From contig JADFHV010000181.1 of the NCBI GenBank assembly GCA_022566975.1, positions 1 to 5,156 on the forward strand: a stretch of DNA of 5,156 bases. Reading direction: 5' to 3'. This DNA is from Chloroflexota bacterium (GTDB lineage: Bacteria; Chloroflexota; Dehalococcoidia; SAR202; UBA11138). Below are positions 1 to 5,068 of this stretch, piece after piece. A model generated the notes under the pieces. It was not told the DNA's origin. It did no database searches and saw only the letters and a list, made by a program, of their open reading frames with translations. Every line of letters starts with the position of its first letter. The stretch's first letter is position 1. A program made the translations under genes and the position numbers.

Positions 1-421
1 GTCTAAGGTCGACGGCGTTGCCGGACTCCAATTCAGGGCAAAGCTCCCGGACTATACTCAGATAATCCACCGGACCCGAGCGGTCCACCGTAATAAGTGT
101 GGCGGAGTCGGACTGGCGGATGACGTACTCCAGGTCGGCTGTACGGAAGCGGGTATTGATGGGGACCAGCACGGCCCCAACCTTGGCCACGGCGAACAAA
201 ATGTGAATCCATTCGGGCCGGTTGGGCATCCACAGAGCTACTTTCTCCCCCGGCTTCACCCCCAGCCGAATCAACCCGCGAGCGCAGCGGTCAACATCCT
301 CCTTGATCTGGGCGAAGCTCCACCGCTTGCCTTCGAAATACAAGGCTTCTTTGGGCCCAAAGCGTTCCGCCGCGCGGTCTACCAGAGAGCAGATGGCTGT
401 TTTCTCATACCAATGCGACAT
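1..421 (-). CDS. AMP-forming acyl-CoA synthetase, N-terminal 140 codons (runs off window)
   Basis: This is the start of an adenylate-forming acyl-CoA synthetase, an enzyme that activates a carboxylic acid with ATP and CoA in the cytoplasm. The frame is open from the ATG at 421 to the window edge. The protein begins MSHWYEKTAICSLVDRAAER, then shows the usual N-terminal pattern of the family: residues 25-31 ALYFEG, W34-F36 before the first long helix, GVKPGEKVALWMPNRPEW at about 54-71, and AVAKVGAVLVPINTRFR at about 77-93. The ATP-binding P-loop (SGTTG-PKG) and the C-terminal lid domain lie beyond the edge, so substrate class cannot be judged. The start is supported by AGGAGG just upstream, although the 4-nt spacing is short. 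It follows the catalytic molybdenum subunit by 101 nt with no evident terminator between, so co-transcription is likely. The family is confident; fatty-acid versus aromatic-acid specificity is open. Confidence 0.9.
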   Translation of the reverse strand, partial: MSHWYEKTAICSLVDRAAERFGPKEALYFEGKRWSFAQIKEDVDRCARGLIRLGVKPGEKVALWMPNRPEWIHILFAVAKVGAVLVPINTRFRTADLEYVIRQSDSATLITVDRSGPVDYLSIVRELCPELESGNAVDLR

Positions 422-425
422 CTGC

Positions 426-431
426 CCTCCT
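426..431 (-). promoter_or_regulatory. Ribosome binding site of the acyl-CoA synthetase
   Basis: Read on the minus strand this is AGGAGG followed by GCAG and then ATG at 421. The match to the anti-Shine-Dalgarno is perfect but the 4-nt spacing is tighter than usual. It supports 421 as the start; no other ATG competes nearby in frame. Confidence 0.75.
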
Positions 432-500
432 AATCGGACGATAACCGGTAGCCACTATGTCGAAGACAACACCACCCAAGCGGCGCGAATTCTATCTAAT

Positions 501-511
501 CTCGGCATGAC
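501..511 (-). repeat. Isolated copy of the 11-bp end of the intergenic element
   Basis: Read on the minus strand this is GTCATGCCGAG, identical to positions 4563-4573, the left end of the 119-bp palindromic element near the other end of the window. It sits in the 101-nt gap between the catalytic subunit and the acyl-CoA synthetase. The bases after it (ATTAGATAG) do not continue the element's hairpins, so it is at most a relic or solo end. An 11-bp match could also be chance. Confidence 0.35.
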
Positions 512-522
512 TCATATTGCGC

Positions 523-2937
523 TTACGCCGAATCTTTGTCCCAGAGAGCATCCAACACCACCCCCGGGGACATGGGCAGGGAGGTCATACGTAGGCCAAT
601 CGCACCGTAGATTGCGTTGGCGATGGCCGGTACCGGCGGGATAATGGACACCTCGCCCACGCCTCTTACGCCGGTGGGATGGCCCGGATTGGGCACCTCC
701 ACCAGCTGCGTGTCGATCATGGGCAGGTCTACGCTGATGGGCATGCGGTAGTCCAGCAAGCTTGTATTGAGCATCTGGCCTTTGTCATCGAAAAAGTACT
801 CTTCGTTGATGGCCCATCCTATTCCCTGAACGGCGCCGCCCTGCATCTGGCCTTCCACGTAGCTGGGGTGGATTGCCTTGCCGGCGTCCTGGACGGCTGT
901 GAATCGGAGGATGGTAACCTTCCCCGTCTCCGGGTCTACCTCCAGGTCTACGATGTTTCCGGCAAAGGAGCCCCCACCGGGACCCAACCCGCCGGCGTCC
1001 ACGTTACCCCTCCCGCTTATGGCGCCTCCGGTGTCGGCCAGCTGTCCGGCCAGCTCCTTGAAGGTCATCGTCAGCTCGGCCTCCTCTTGCGTGGAGGCAT
1101 CGCGAATGGCGCGACCGATGCTGGGGGCGAGCCCCGCCGCAAAGGTCGTCATCTGGGAAGAGGCCTCGTAGCCCGGCCGTGTGCCTCTCTCGGGCCGGTA
1201 CTGGAAGACGCCGCCTTCCAGGACAACGCGATTCGCGTCCACGTCCCAGATGGTGGCGGCCCGTTCGATCATCTGGGCCTTTACGTCCTGCGCGGCGTCG
1301 TGTGCCGCCCAGCCGGTGGCGTAGGCGACGCGGCTCCCGCCGGTTACATCGGTGTAGCCGACCGAGTCGGTGTCGCCCACGCTGGGACGTACGTCCTCGG
1401 CAGCTATACCGAGGACCTCCGCAGCCTGCATCCCAATGGAAGCCCGCGAGCCGCCTATATCGGTAGAGCCCTCGACCAGGCTTATGGTGCCGTCGGCGTT
1501 AACGCTGATGGTGCAGGCCGACTTGAACCCCACGTTGAACCAGAAGCCTACCGACACGCCCCGGCCGCGGTTCGGGCCCTCCAGGGGGGTGTTGTAGTGA
1601 GGGTGGTCTCTCATGGCCTCGAGGACCTCGACGCACCCGATGCGCGGGAAGACCGGCCCGTCGGCGCGGCGCGTCCCCTCCTTGGCGGCGTTCTTAAGCC
1701 GGAACTCCAGGGGGTCAATTCCCAGCTTTCGCGCAAGCTCATCGACGACCTGCTCCGCGGCGAAGGCGGCGTTGGGTGCACCCGGCGCGCGATAGGCCGC
1801 CGTCTTGGGCTTGTTCACCACGACGTCGTAGCCGTCTACTACGGCGTTGGGAAGATCATAGGCGGCGAAGACGCACTGAGCTCCCGCTCCTACGGGTGAG
1901 CCGGGATAGGCCCCAGCCTCATAGGCCAGGTAGGCGTGGGCGGCAGTGATCTTGCCCTCGTTGGTGGCCCCCATTTTTACCTTCACGTACGAGCCGGGCG
2001 TCGGGCCGCTGCCCTCGAACACCTCCTGGCGTGTCATCACCATCTTTACCGGATCGCCCGTCTTCTTGGAGAGCAGGGCAGCTACCGGCTCCAGGTAGAC
2101 GTTGATCTTTCCGCCGAAGCCGCCACCGATCTCCATCGGGACGACTCTGATCTTGGAGACGGGCATGTCCAGCATCTCAGCCACCGAGTCCCGGGCTGTG
2201 AAGGCCCCCTGGGTGCTGCACCAGATGTGCACCCTGCCGTCCTCGTTCCACAGCGCGGTCGCGTTCTGAGGCTCGATGTACCCCTGATGCACGGTCTCGG
2301 TGTTGAACTCCCGCTCGACGACTACGTCGGCCTCGGCAAAGCCCTTCGCTATGTCTCCCTTGACGTGCTGGAAATGCTCCGCCAGGTTGCTGGCCTTGTC
2401 GGTCTTTTCCCCAAGCTCCGATGTTTTCAGGTCGTCGTGAAGGAGGGGAGCGCCCTCTTTCATCCCATCGGGTGCGGTCAAGACCGATGGCAAGACTTCG
2501 TACTGGACGTCGATGAGCCCCAGCGCCTCCTCTGCTATGTGTGGACTCGTGGCTGCAACGCCGGCCACGGCGTGGCCCTTGTACAGGGCCTTGTCGCTGG
2601 CAAGGACGTTGTCGCGGAGGTACTTCAGGCTCCCAGAGCCCGCCTCACCTACGTCCACGATCTTGTCGGCCACGGCAGGAAAGTCCGCGGCGGTCACCAC
2701 CGCCCGGACGCCTGGGAACGCCTCGGCCCTACTGGTGTCTATCGACTTGATCCGCGCGTGAGCGTGCGGACTGCGCAAGACCTTGCCATGCAACAGGCCA
2801 GCGGCATCGAAGTCGGCCCCGTAGAGGGCGCGCCCGGTTACCTTATCCGCGCCGTCGGGGCGGATGGGCCGCGTTCCGACAACGTCGTACTCCTTGGTGG
2901 AGAGGACTACGTTGTGTTCGTACTTCGTGGAGGTCAT
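523..2937 (-). CDS. Molybdopterin-binding catalytic subunit of a xanthine dehydrogenase-family hydroxylase (large subunit)
   Basis: This 804-residue protein has the normal length of the large subunit of three-subunit molybdenum hydroxylases, which hydroxylate a substrate carbon with water and pass electrons through Fe-S clusters to FAD. The N-terminus (VVGTRPIRPDGADKVTGRA, about 19-37) is the conserved a/b-hammerhead entry. Cofactor and active-site motifs follow in order: HQGYIEP at 217-223, GGGFGGK at 271-277, AYRAPGAP at 381-388, a GSTDIGGSRAS segment at about 490-500, and GVGE at 759-762, whose Glu762 corresponds to the catalytic base of the family. Position 384 is Ala, not the Cys of form I CoxL, and the loop is not AYRGAGR (form II), so CO dehydrogenase is excluded. 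The GGSR stretch replaces the more usual GQG seen in many relatives. The start at 2937 was chosen because its ATGA overlaps the stop of the small subunit; an upstream in-frame ATG at 3006 would lie deep inside that gene. Upstream AAGG is weak and close, suggesting translational coupling. Substrate is unknown. Confidence 0.93.
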   Translation of the reverse strand: MTSTKYEHNVVLSTKEYDVVGTRPIRPDGADKVTGRALYGADFDAAGLLHGKVLRSPHAHARIKSIDTSRAEAFPGVRAVVTAADFPAVADKIVDVGEAGSGSLKYLRDNVLASDKALYKGHAVAGVAATSPHIAEEALGLIDVQYEVLPSVLTAPDGMKEGAPLLHDDLKTSELGEKTDKASNLAEHFQHVKGDIAKGFAEADVVVEREFNTETVHQGYIEPQNATALWNEDGRVHIWCSTQGAFTARDSVAEMLDMPVSKIRVVPMEIGGGFGGKINVYLEPVAALLSKKTGDPVKMVMTRQEVFEGSGPTPGSYVKVKMGATNEGKITAAHAYLAYEAGAYPGSPVGAGAQCVFAAYDLPNAVVDGYDVVVNKPKTAAYRAPGAPNAAFAAEQVVDELARKLGIDPLEFRLKNAAKEGTRRADGPVFPRIGCVEVLEAMRDHPHYNTPLEGPNRGRGVSVGFWFNVGFKSACTISVNADGTISLVEGSTDIGGSRASIGMQAAEVLGIAAEDVRPSVGDTDSVGYTDVTGGSRVAYATGWAAHDAAQDVKAQMIERAATIWDVDANRVVLEGGVFQYRPERGTRPGYEASSQMTTFAAGLAPSIGRAIRDASTQEEAELTMTFKELAGQLADTGGAISGRGNVDAGGLGPGGGSFAGNIVDLEVDPETGKVTILRFTAVQDAGKAIHPSYVEGQMQGGAVQGIGWAINEEYFFDDKGQMLNTSLLDYRMPISVDLPMIDTQLVEVPNPGHPTGVRGVGEVSIIPPVPAIANAIYGAIGLRMTSLPMSPGVVLDALWDKDSA

Positions 2938-3419
2938 ACCTTCACACCCTGCATCTTCACGGCGGCATCCTGCACCGCCAGGATGATCTTGTCGTAGCCC
3001 GTGCACCGGCAGAGGTTGTTGGCCAGCCAGAAGCGAATCTCGTACTCGGTGGGGTCAGGGTTCTGCTCCAGGAGCGCCTTGGTGGCAACGATGAAGCCGG
3101 GAGTGCAGATGCCGCACTGCAGGGCCGCATTCTCCAGGTACGCCTGCTGGATCGGGTGGAGGCCGGCGGGTGTCGCGATGCCCTCGATGGTGGTTATCTC
3201 CCTGCCCTGGGCCTCGACTCCCAGCACCAGGCAGGAGGTGACGATCCGGCCGTCGAACTCGACCGTACACGCCCCGCAGTTGCCGTCATTGCACCCTTCC
3301 TTCGAGCCGGTCAGTCCGATGATGTCGCGCAGGCACTCCAGAAGGCTCTGCCTCGGCTCACACAGGAAATCGACCTGCTCGCCGTTGATGGTCGTGGTTA
3401 TGTGGGTCTTTGCGGGCAT
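2934..3419 (-). CDS. Two-[2Fe-2S] iron-sulfur subunit of the molybdenum hydroxylase (small subunit)
   Basis: This 161-residue protein carries electrons from the molybdenum centre to FAD. It has the two expected domains: an N-terminal plant-ferredoxin-type [2Fe-2S] domain with Cys43, Cys48, Cys51 and Cys63 (GCNDGNCGACTV core), and a C-terminal helical [2Fe-2S] domain with Cys102 and Cys105 (QCGICTPG) and Cys137 and Cys139 (LCRCTGY). All eight ligands are present and the length is typical of CoxS-like proteins. The ATG directly follows the TAG of the FAD subunit (TAGATG) and is preceded by AAGGAGG inside that gene's last codons. Its TGA overlaps the ATG of the catalytic subunit by four bases. 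The three genes are therefore almost certainly one transcript producing equal amounts of subunits. Family assignment is very secure; it does not by itself define substrate. Confidence 0.95.
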   Translation of the reverse strand: MPAKTHITTTINGEQVDFLCEPRQSLLECLRDIIGLTGSKEGCNDGNCGACTVEFDGRIVTSCLVLGVEAQGREITTIEGIATPAGLHPIQQAYLENAALQCGICTPGFIVATKALLEQNPDPTEYEIRFWLANNLCRCTGYDKIILAVQDAAVKMQGVKV

Positions 3420-4292
3420 CTATCGTGCCTCCTTGGCTCTCTCTATGGCCGTGTTGAGCGCTCGTCGCGTCAGCACCTCACACAGGTGCTTTCGGTACTC
3501 GATGGTCCCTCGCATGTCGGTGATGGGCCTGGCGGCGTCTCTGGCGATCTCCGCGGCCACCTGCACGCTCTCTTCGTTCACCGGCTTGCCCACCAGGGCG
3601 TCGCCCGCCTCTCTGACGAAGAGCGGCGTGGGAGCCACGGACGCCAGGGATATGCGCGCCGACTTGAATGTGCCGTTGTCGAGCTCGACCGACACACCGG
3701 CTCCCGCCACGGCGATGTCCATCTCGTTCCTGGGGATGAAGCGGATGTAGTTAGCCCCAAAATTGGGCGGCGGTGGCGGATAGGCGATGGAGACCAGCAG
3801 CTCGTCCGGTGCAAGCACGTTCTTGGACGGCCCGGTGCAGAACTCCTCCGCTGGGACCTGCCTGGTGCCGCCGGGTCCTGCGATGTTGCAGATCGCGCCA
3901 AGGGCTATCATGGCCGGAATCGAGTCGGCGCTGGGCGTGGAGTTGCACAGATTGCCGCCGAAGGAAGCCCTGCCCTGGATCTGGGTGCCTCCGATAAGCG
4001 TCGCGACGTCCATGATGGCGGGGTAGTGACTCTTGACGTTCTCGTCGGCGTAGATCAGGTAACAGGGGACGGCCGCTCCCATGATGAGCCCGGCCCCCGC
4101 GCTGTACGTGAGCTCATTGAGCTCCGGGACTTCCTTGACGTCGACCAGCAGGTCGGGGTCCTTACCGCCGGTCCTTAGCTGGACCAGGATATCGGTCCCA
4201 CCGGCCAGGGCGCGTGCCCGGCCCTTGTGCTCAGCCATCAACCCTAAAGCGTCACTAAGTGAAGTCGGGTTGGCGTAGTCGATCCACTTCAA
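3420..4292 (-). CDS. FAD-binding subunit of the molybdenum hydroxylase (medium subunit), TTG start
   Basis: This 290-residue protein binds the FAD that takes electrons from the Fe-S subunit and hands them to an external acceptor. Both FAD-binding motifs are visible: ALAGGTDILVQLR at about 28-40 and GRASFGGNLCNSTPSAD at 107-123, the second being the variant of the TIGGN loop with Ser-Phe. The segment RNEMDIAVAGAG at 188-199 begins the C-terminal domain of CO-dehydrogenase flavoproteins, and ITDMRGTIEYRKHL near the C-terminus is the usual ending of the family. A five-proline run at 172-176 precedes that domain. Length is normal. The start codon is TTG: no ATG or GTG lies upstream before an in-frame TAA at 4332-4334, and a perfect AAGGAGGTG lies at the right distance. 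It is the first gene of the operon, with its stop abutting the next start. Confidence 0.94.
   Translation of the reverse strand: MKWIDYANPTSLSDALGLMAEHKGRARALAGGTDILVQLRTGGKDPDLLVDVKEVPELNELTYSAGAGLIMGAAVPCYLIYADENVKSHYPAIMDVATLIGGTQIQGRASFGGNLCNSTPSADSIPAMIALGAICNIAGPGGTRQVPAEEFCTGPSKNVLAPDELLVSIAYPPPPPNFGANYIRFIPRNEMDIAVAGAGVSVELDNGTFKSARISLASVAPTPLFVREAGDALVGKPVNEESVQVAAEIARDAARPITDMRGTIEYRKHLCEVLTRRALNTAIERAKEAR
3428..3434 (-). promoter_or_regulatory. Ribosome binding site of the iron-sulfur subunit
   Basis: AAGGAGG on the minus strand lies 8 nt before the ATG at 3419, inside the last codons of the FAD subunit. Strength and spacing are ideal, so the small subunit should be initiated independently as well as by coupling. 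Confidence 0.85.
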
Positions 4293-4297
4293 TAGCC

Positions 4298-4306
4298 CAC
4301 CTCCTT
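4298..4306 (-). promoter_or_regulatory. Strong ribosome binding site that fixes the TTG start of the FAD subunit
   Basis: AAGGAGGTG on the minus strand is a full-length match to the anti-Shine-Dalgarno; its AGGAGG core is 7 nt from the TTG at 4292. This decides the start, because no ATG or GTG is available in this frame upstream of it. Confidence 0.88.
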
Positions 4307-4392
4307 GTTTAAGCTCATACTGGAAACTGCGTTATGATGGGAGCAAGAGCCAGATCACCTGCTATATCCGGACGATCGTGTGCCCATCCTGA

Positions 4393-4407
4393 CGGGCCGA
4401 CGGCCCG
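4393..4407. other. Leader hairpin 1 (6-bp perfect GC stem)
   Basis: CGGGCC, a 3-nt loop, then GGCCCG form a perfect 6-bp stem about 100 nt upstream of the FAD subunit start, within the predicted operon leader. There is no U-run after it in either direction, so it is not a standard intrinsic terminator. Whether it has a regulatory role is unknown. Confidence 0.5.
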
Positions 4408-4437
4408 GTCGCTCCAGAGGCCAGCGGCCCGGTGTCG

Positions 4438-4461
4438 TCGGCCTGAATCCCGATTCGCCGA
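4438..4461. other. Leader hairpin 2 (5+4 bp stem with 2-nt bulge)
   Basis: TCGGC pairs with GCCGA and GAAT with ATTC, around a 4-nt loop, with a CT bulge on one arm. It lies near the predicted 5' end of the operon transcript. Together with hairpin 1 it makes the leader look structured; no known riboswitch consensus was recognised. Confidence 0.45.
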
Positions 4462-4483
4462 GGCCCCTTGACAAGCGGGCACC

Positions 4484-4512
4484 AGTATATCAGACCTCCT
4501 CTTTGCTAACAA
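4484..4512 (-). promoter_or_regulatory. Candidate sigma-70-type promoter of the molybdenum hydroxylase operon
   Basis: On the minus strand TTGTTA (4512-4507) and TATACT (4489-4484) are separated by exactly 17 nt. The -10 matches consensus at 5 of 6 positions and the -35 at 4 of 6. Transcription would start near 4477, giving a leader of about 185 nt before the TTG start at 4292. This is a sequence-only prediction. Confidence 0.5.
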
Positions 4513-4561
4513 CGGGTGGAATCCGTGACAGAGCACCAGTCGAGGAGTTCAATACTCCCCA

Positions 4562-4680
4562 TGTCATGCCGAGGAGTCCCCAAAGGGCCGGGGACGACGA
4601 GGTATCTGGGGCGGGGCTCCCCCATCCCCAGACCCCTCGCGGAGTTTATCCCGAGCAGGGCCGAAGGGCTCGGGGTGACA
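4562..4680. repeat. 119-bp palindrome-rich element with imperfect terminal inverted repeats (MITE/REP-like)
   Basis: The left end TGTCATGCCGAG (4562-4573) and the reverse complement of the right end TGTCACCCCGAG (4680-4669) agree at 10 of 12 positions. Three internal hairpins fill the element: GTCCCC/GGGGAC near 4577-4594; TCTGGGG/CCCCAGA near 4605-4632 enclosing a second GGGG/CCCC stem; and CCCGAGC/GCTCGGG near 4650-4674. No coding capacity and no clear target-site duplication are seen. From memory, similar 'TGTCAT-CCGAG' bordered palindromes are scattered between genes in Dehalococcoidia and other uncultured bacteria; that is recall, not a search. It ends 29 nt before the LLM start codon. 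Confidence 0.65.
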
Positions 4681-4695
4681 GTGCCTGATTCCAGG

Positions 4696-4701
4696 AAGGA
4701 G
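4696..4701 (+). promoter_or_regulatory. Ribosome binding site of the LLM oxidoreductase
   Basis: AAGGAG lies 8 nt before the ATG at 4710, an ideal arrangement. It supports 4710 as a genuine gene start even though the gene is cut soon after. Confidence 0.8.
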
Positions 4702-4709
4702 CCACACCC

Positions 4710-4829
4710 ATGCGAATAGGAGTCGTCTTTCCGCAGACCGAGATCGGCGCCGACCCGGCAGGGGTCCGCGACTACGCCCAGGCGGCCGAGTCGTTGGGCT
4801 ACGACCACCTCATAGCCTTCGATCACGTA
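4710..4829 (+). CDS. LLM-class (luciferase-like, probably F420-dependent) oxidoreductase, first 40 codons only, cut at a junction
   Basis: The protein opens MRIGVVFPQTEIGADP, the first beta strand of an LLM-class TIM barrel, and continues with AQAAESLGYDHLIAFDHV, the first helix and second strand with the characteristic DHV. Proteins of this family use F420 or FMN to oxidise or reduce small organic molecules and are normally about 280-350 residues. Here the likeness stops at about residue 41: the following frame, to a stop at 5012, reads PQSKKDDEKPDHEL and onward, which is the reverse strand of a signal peptidase gene, not a barrel. The start is well supported by its ribosome site. The gene is thus a 5' fragment, either broken by rearrangement or cut by a mis-join. 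Assignment to the LLM family rests on only 40 residues but the pattern is distinctive; cofactor choice is inference. Confidence 0.75.
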
Positions 4830-4985
4830 CTGCCGCAATCCAAGAAAGATGATGAGAAACCAGACCACGAGCTTGACAAAGTCCAGAATCTCACGCTTCA
4901 ACTCTTGTTTGTCAGGCGGACTTTGCGGTCCGATGGGGGAAGGCGTCTCTTGCTCGTTGGGTTCCACGCGCGCGATCACTCCCAA
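4806..4985 (-). CDS. lepB: Signal peptidase I, N-terminal 60 codons only, cut at the same junction
   Basis: This minus-strand fragment has the layout of the N-terminus of signal peptidase I, the membrane serine protease that removes signal peptides. It shows a polar, Pro/Glu-rich lead, KQELKREILDFVK at about 26-38, a single transmembrane helix LVVWFLIIFLGL at about 39-50, and RQYVIEGYEV at about 51-60. In this family that segment leads straight into the catalytic G-x-SM box. Instead the frame continues VVAQRLGRLG, the reverse strand of the LLM gene, so the Ser and Lys catalytic residues are absent. The start is uncertain: TTG 4985, GTG 4979 and GTG 4967 are all possible (GGGAG lies 11 nt before the last), and the frame closes upstream at 5004-5006. 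As lepB is usually essential, an intact copy should exist elsewhere or the join is false. Confidence 0.72.
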
Positions 4986-5005
4986 AAACGATTTCCGACC
5001 GCTTC

Positions 5006-5034
5006 AATCTAGCATCTTTCCCGTCAACTTGCAA
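5006..5034 (-). promoter_or_regulatory. Candidate promoter of the signal peptidase fragment
   Basis: On the minus strand TTGCAA (5034-5029) and TAGATT (5011-5006) are 17 nt apart, each matching consensus at 4 of 6 positions, with a TG one base before the -10 (extended -10). Transcription would begin near 4999, just upstream of the lepB start candidates. Prediction only. Confidence 0.4.
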
Positions 5035-5043
5035 ATCATGAGC

Positions 5044-5068
5044 GCGGCCGGGTTCGTTTAACGGCCGC
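5044..5068. other. GC-rich inverted repeat upstream of lepB, possible terminator or regulatory hairpin
   Basis: GCGGCCG (5044-5050) and CGGCCGC (5062-5068) form a perfect 7-bp stem with an 11-nt loop. Outer AGCGC (5041-5045) and GCGCT (5073-5077) could extend it alternatively. No run of T follows on either strand, so intrinsic termination is doubtful. It could end the gene upstream of lepB. Nothing else is recognised from 5069 to 5156. Confidence 0.4.

Larger units (their letters stand above)
4293..4709. other. Gene-free divergent intergenic region
   Basis: No coding sequence was recognised in these 417 bases. From left to right they hold the operon's ribosome site, a GC-rich leader with hairpins, a candidate minus-strand promoter, and a small 5-bp hairpin (4544-4548 with 4554-4558). 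A 119-bp palindromic element and the ribosome site of the plus-strand LLM gene complete the region. Short open frames across it look like composition artefacts: their predicted peptides are rich in Arg, Pro and Gly with no family resemblance. Confidence 0.75.

Noticed and set aside
679..1899. Long plus-strand open frame of 406 codons, and similar ones at 1936-2997 and 3156-4178
   Set aside because: They lie exactly antisense to the three hydroxylase genes, whose protein motifs are complete. Their translations show no family motifs. Long antisense frames are expected in GC-rich coding DNA.
2938..3006. Upstream in-frame ATG at 3006 as start of the large subunit
   Set aside because: It would overlap the small-subunit gene by 73 bases and add a 23-residue segment (MHGLRQDHPGG...) that reads as out-of-frame small-subunit sequence. 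The ATGA overlap at 2937 fits the family N-terminus.
523..4292. Carbon monoxide dehydrogenase coxMSL
   Set aside because: Gene order and subunit sizes fit, but the large subunit lacks the AYXCSFR loop with its copper-binding Cys and also lacks the form II AYRGAGR loop.
4468..4491. Plus-strand promoter from a perfect TTGACA at 4468 with TATATC at 4486
   Set aside because: The spacer is only 12 nt, too short for a sigma-70 promoter. The same TA-rich stretch works better as the -10 of the minus-strand promoter.
4513..4528. T-box-like CGGGTGGAATCCGTG sequence
   Set aside because: It resembles the GGGUGGNACCGCG antiterminator box only loosely, and no specifier stem, terminator or aminoacyl-tRNA gene follows.
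4506..4985. A 159-codon minus-strand frame and a 100-codon plus-strand frame (4710-5012) taken as whole genes
   Set aside because: Each is a chimera: the first part is a real family N-terminus and the rest is antisense of the other gene. Only 4806-4985 (minus) and 4710-4829 (plus) are annotated.
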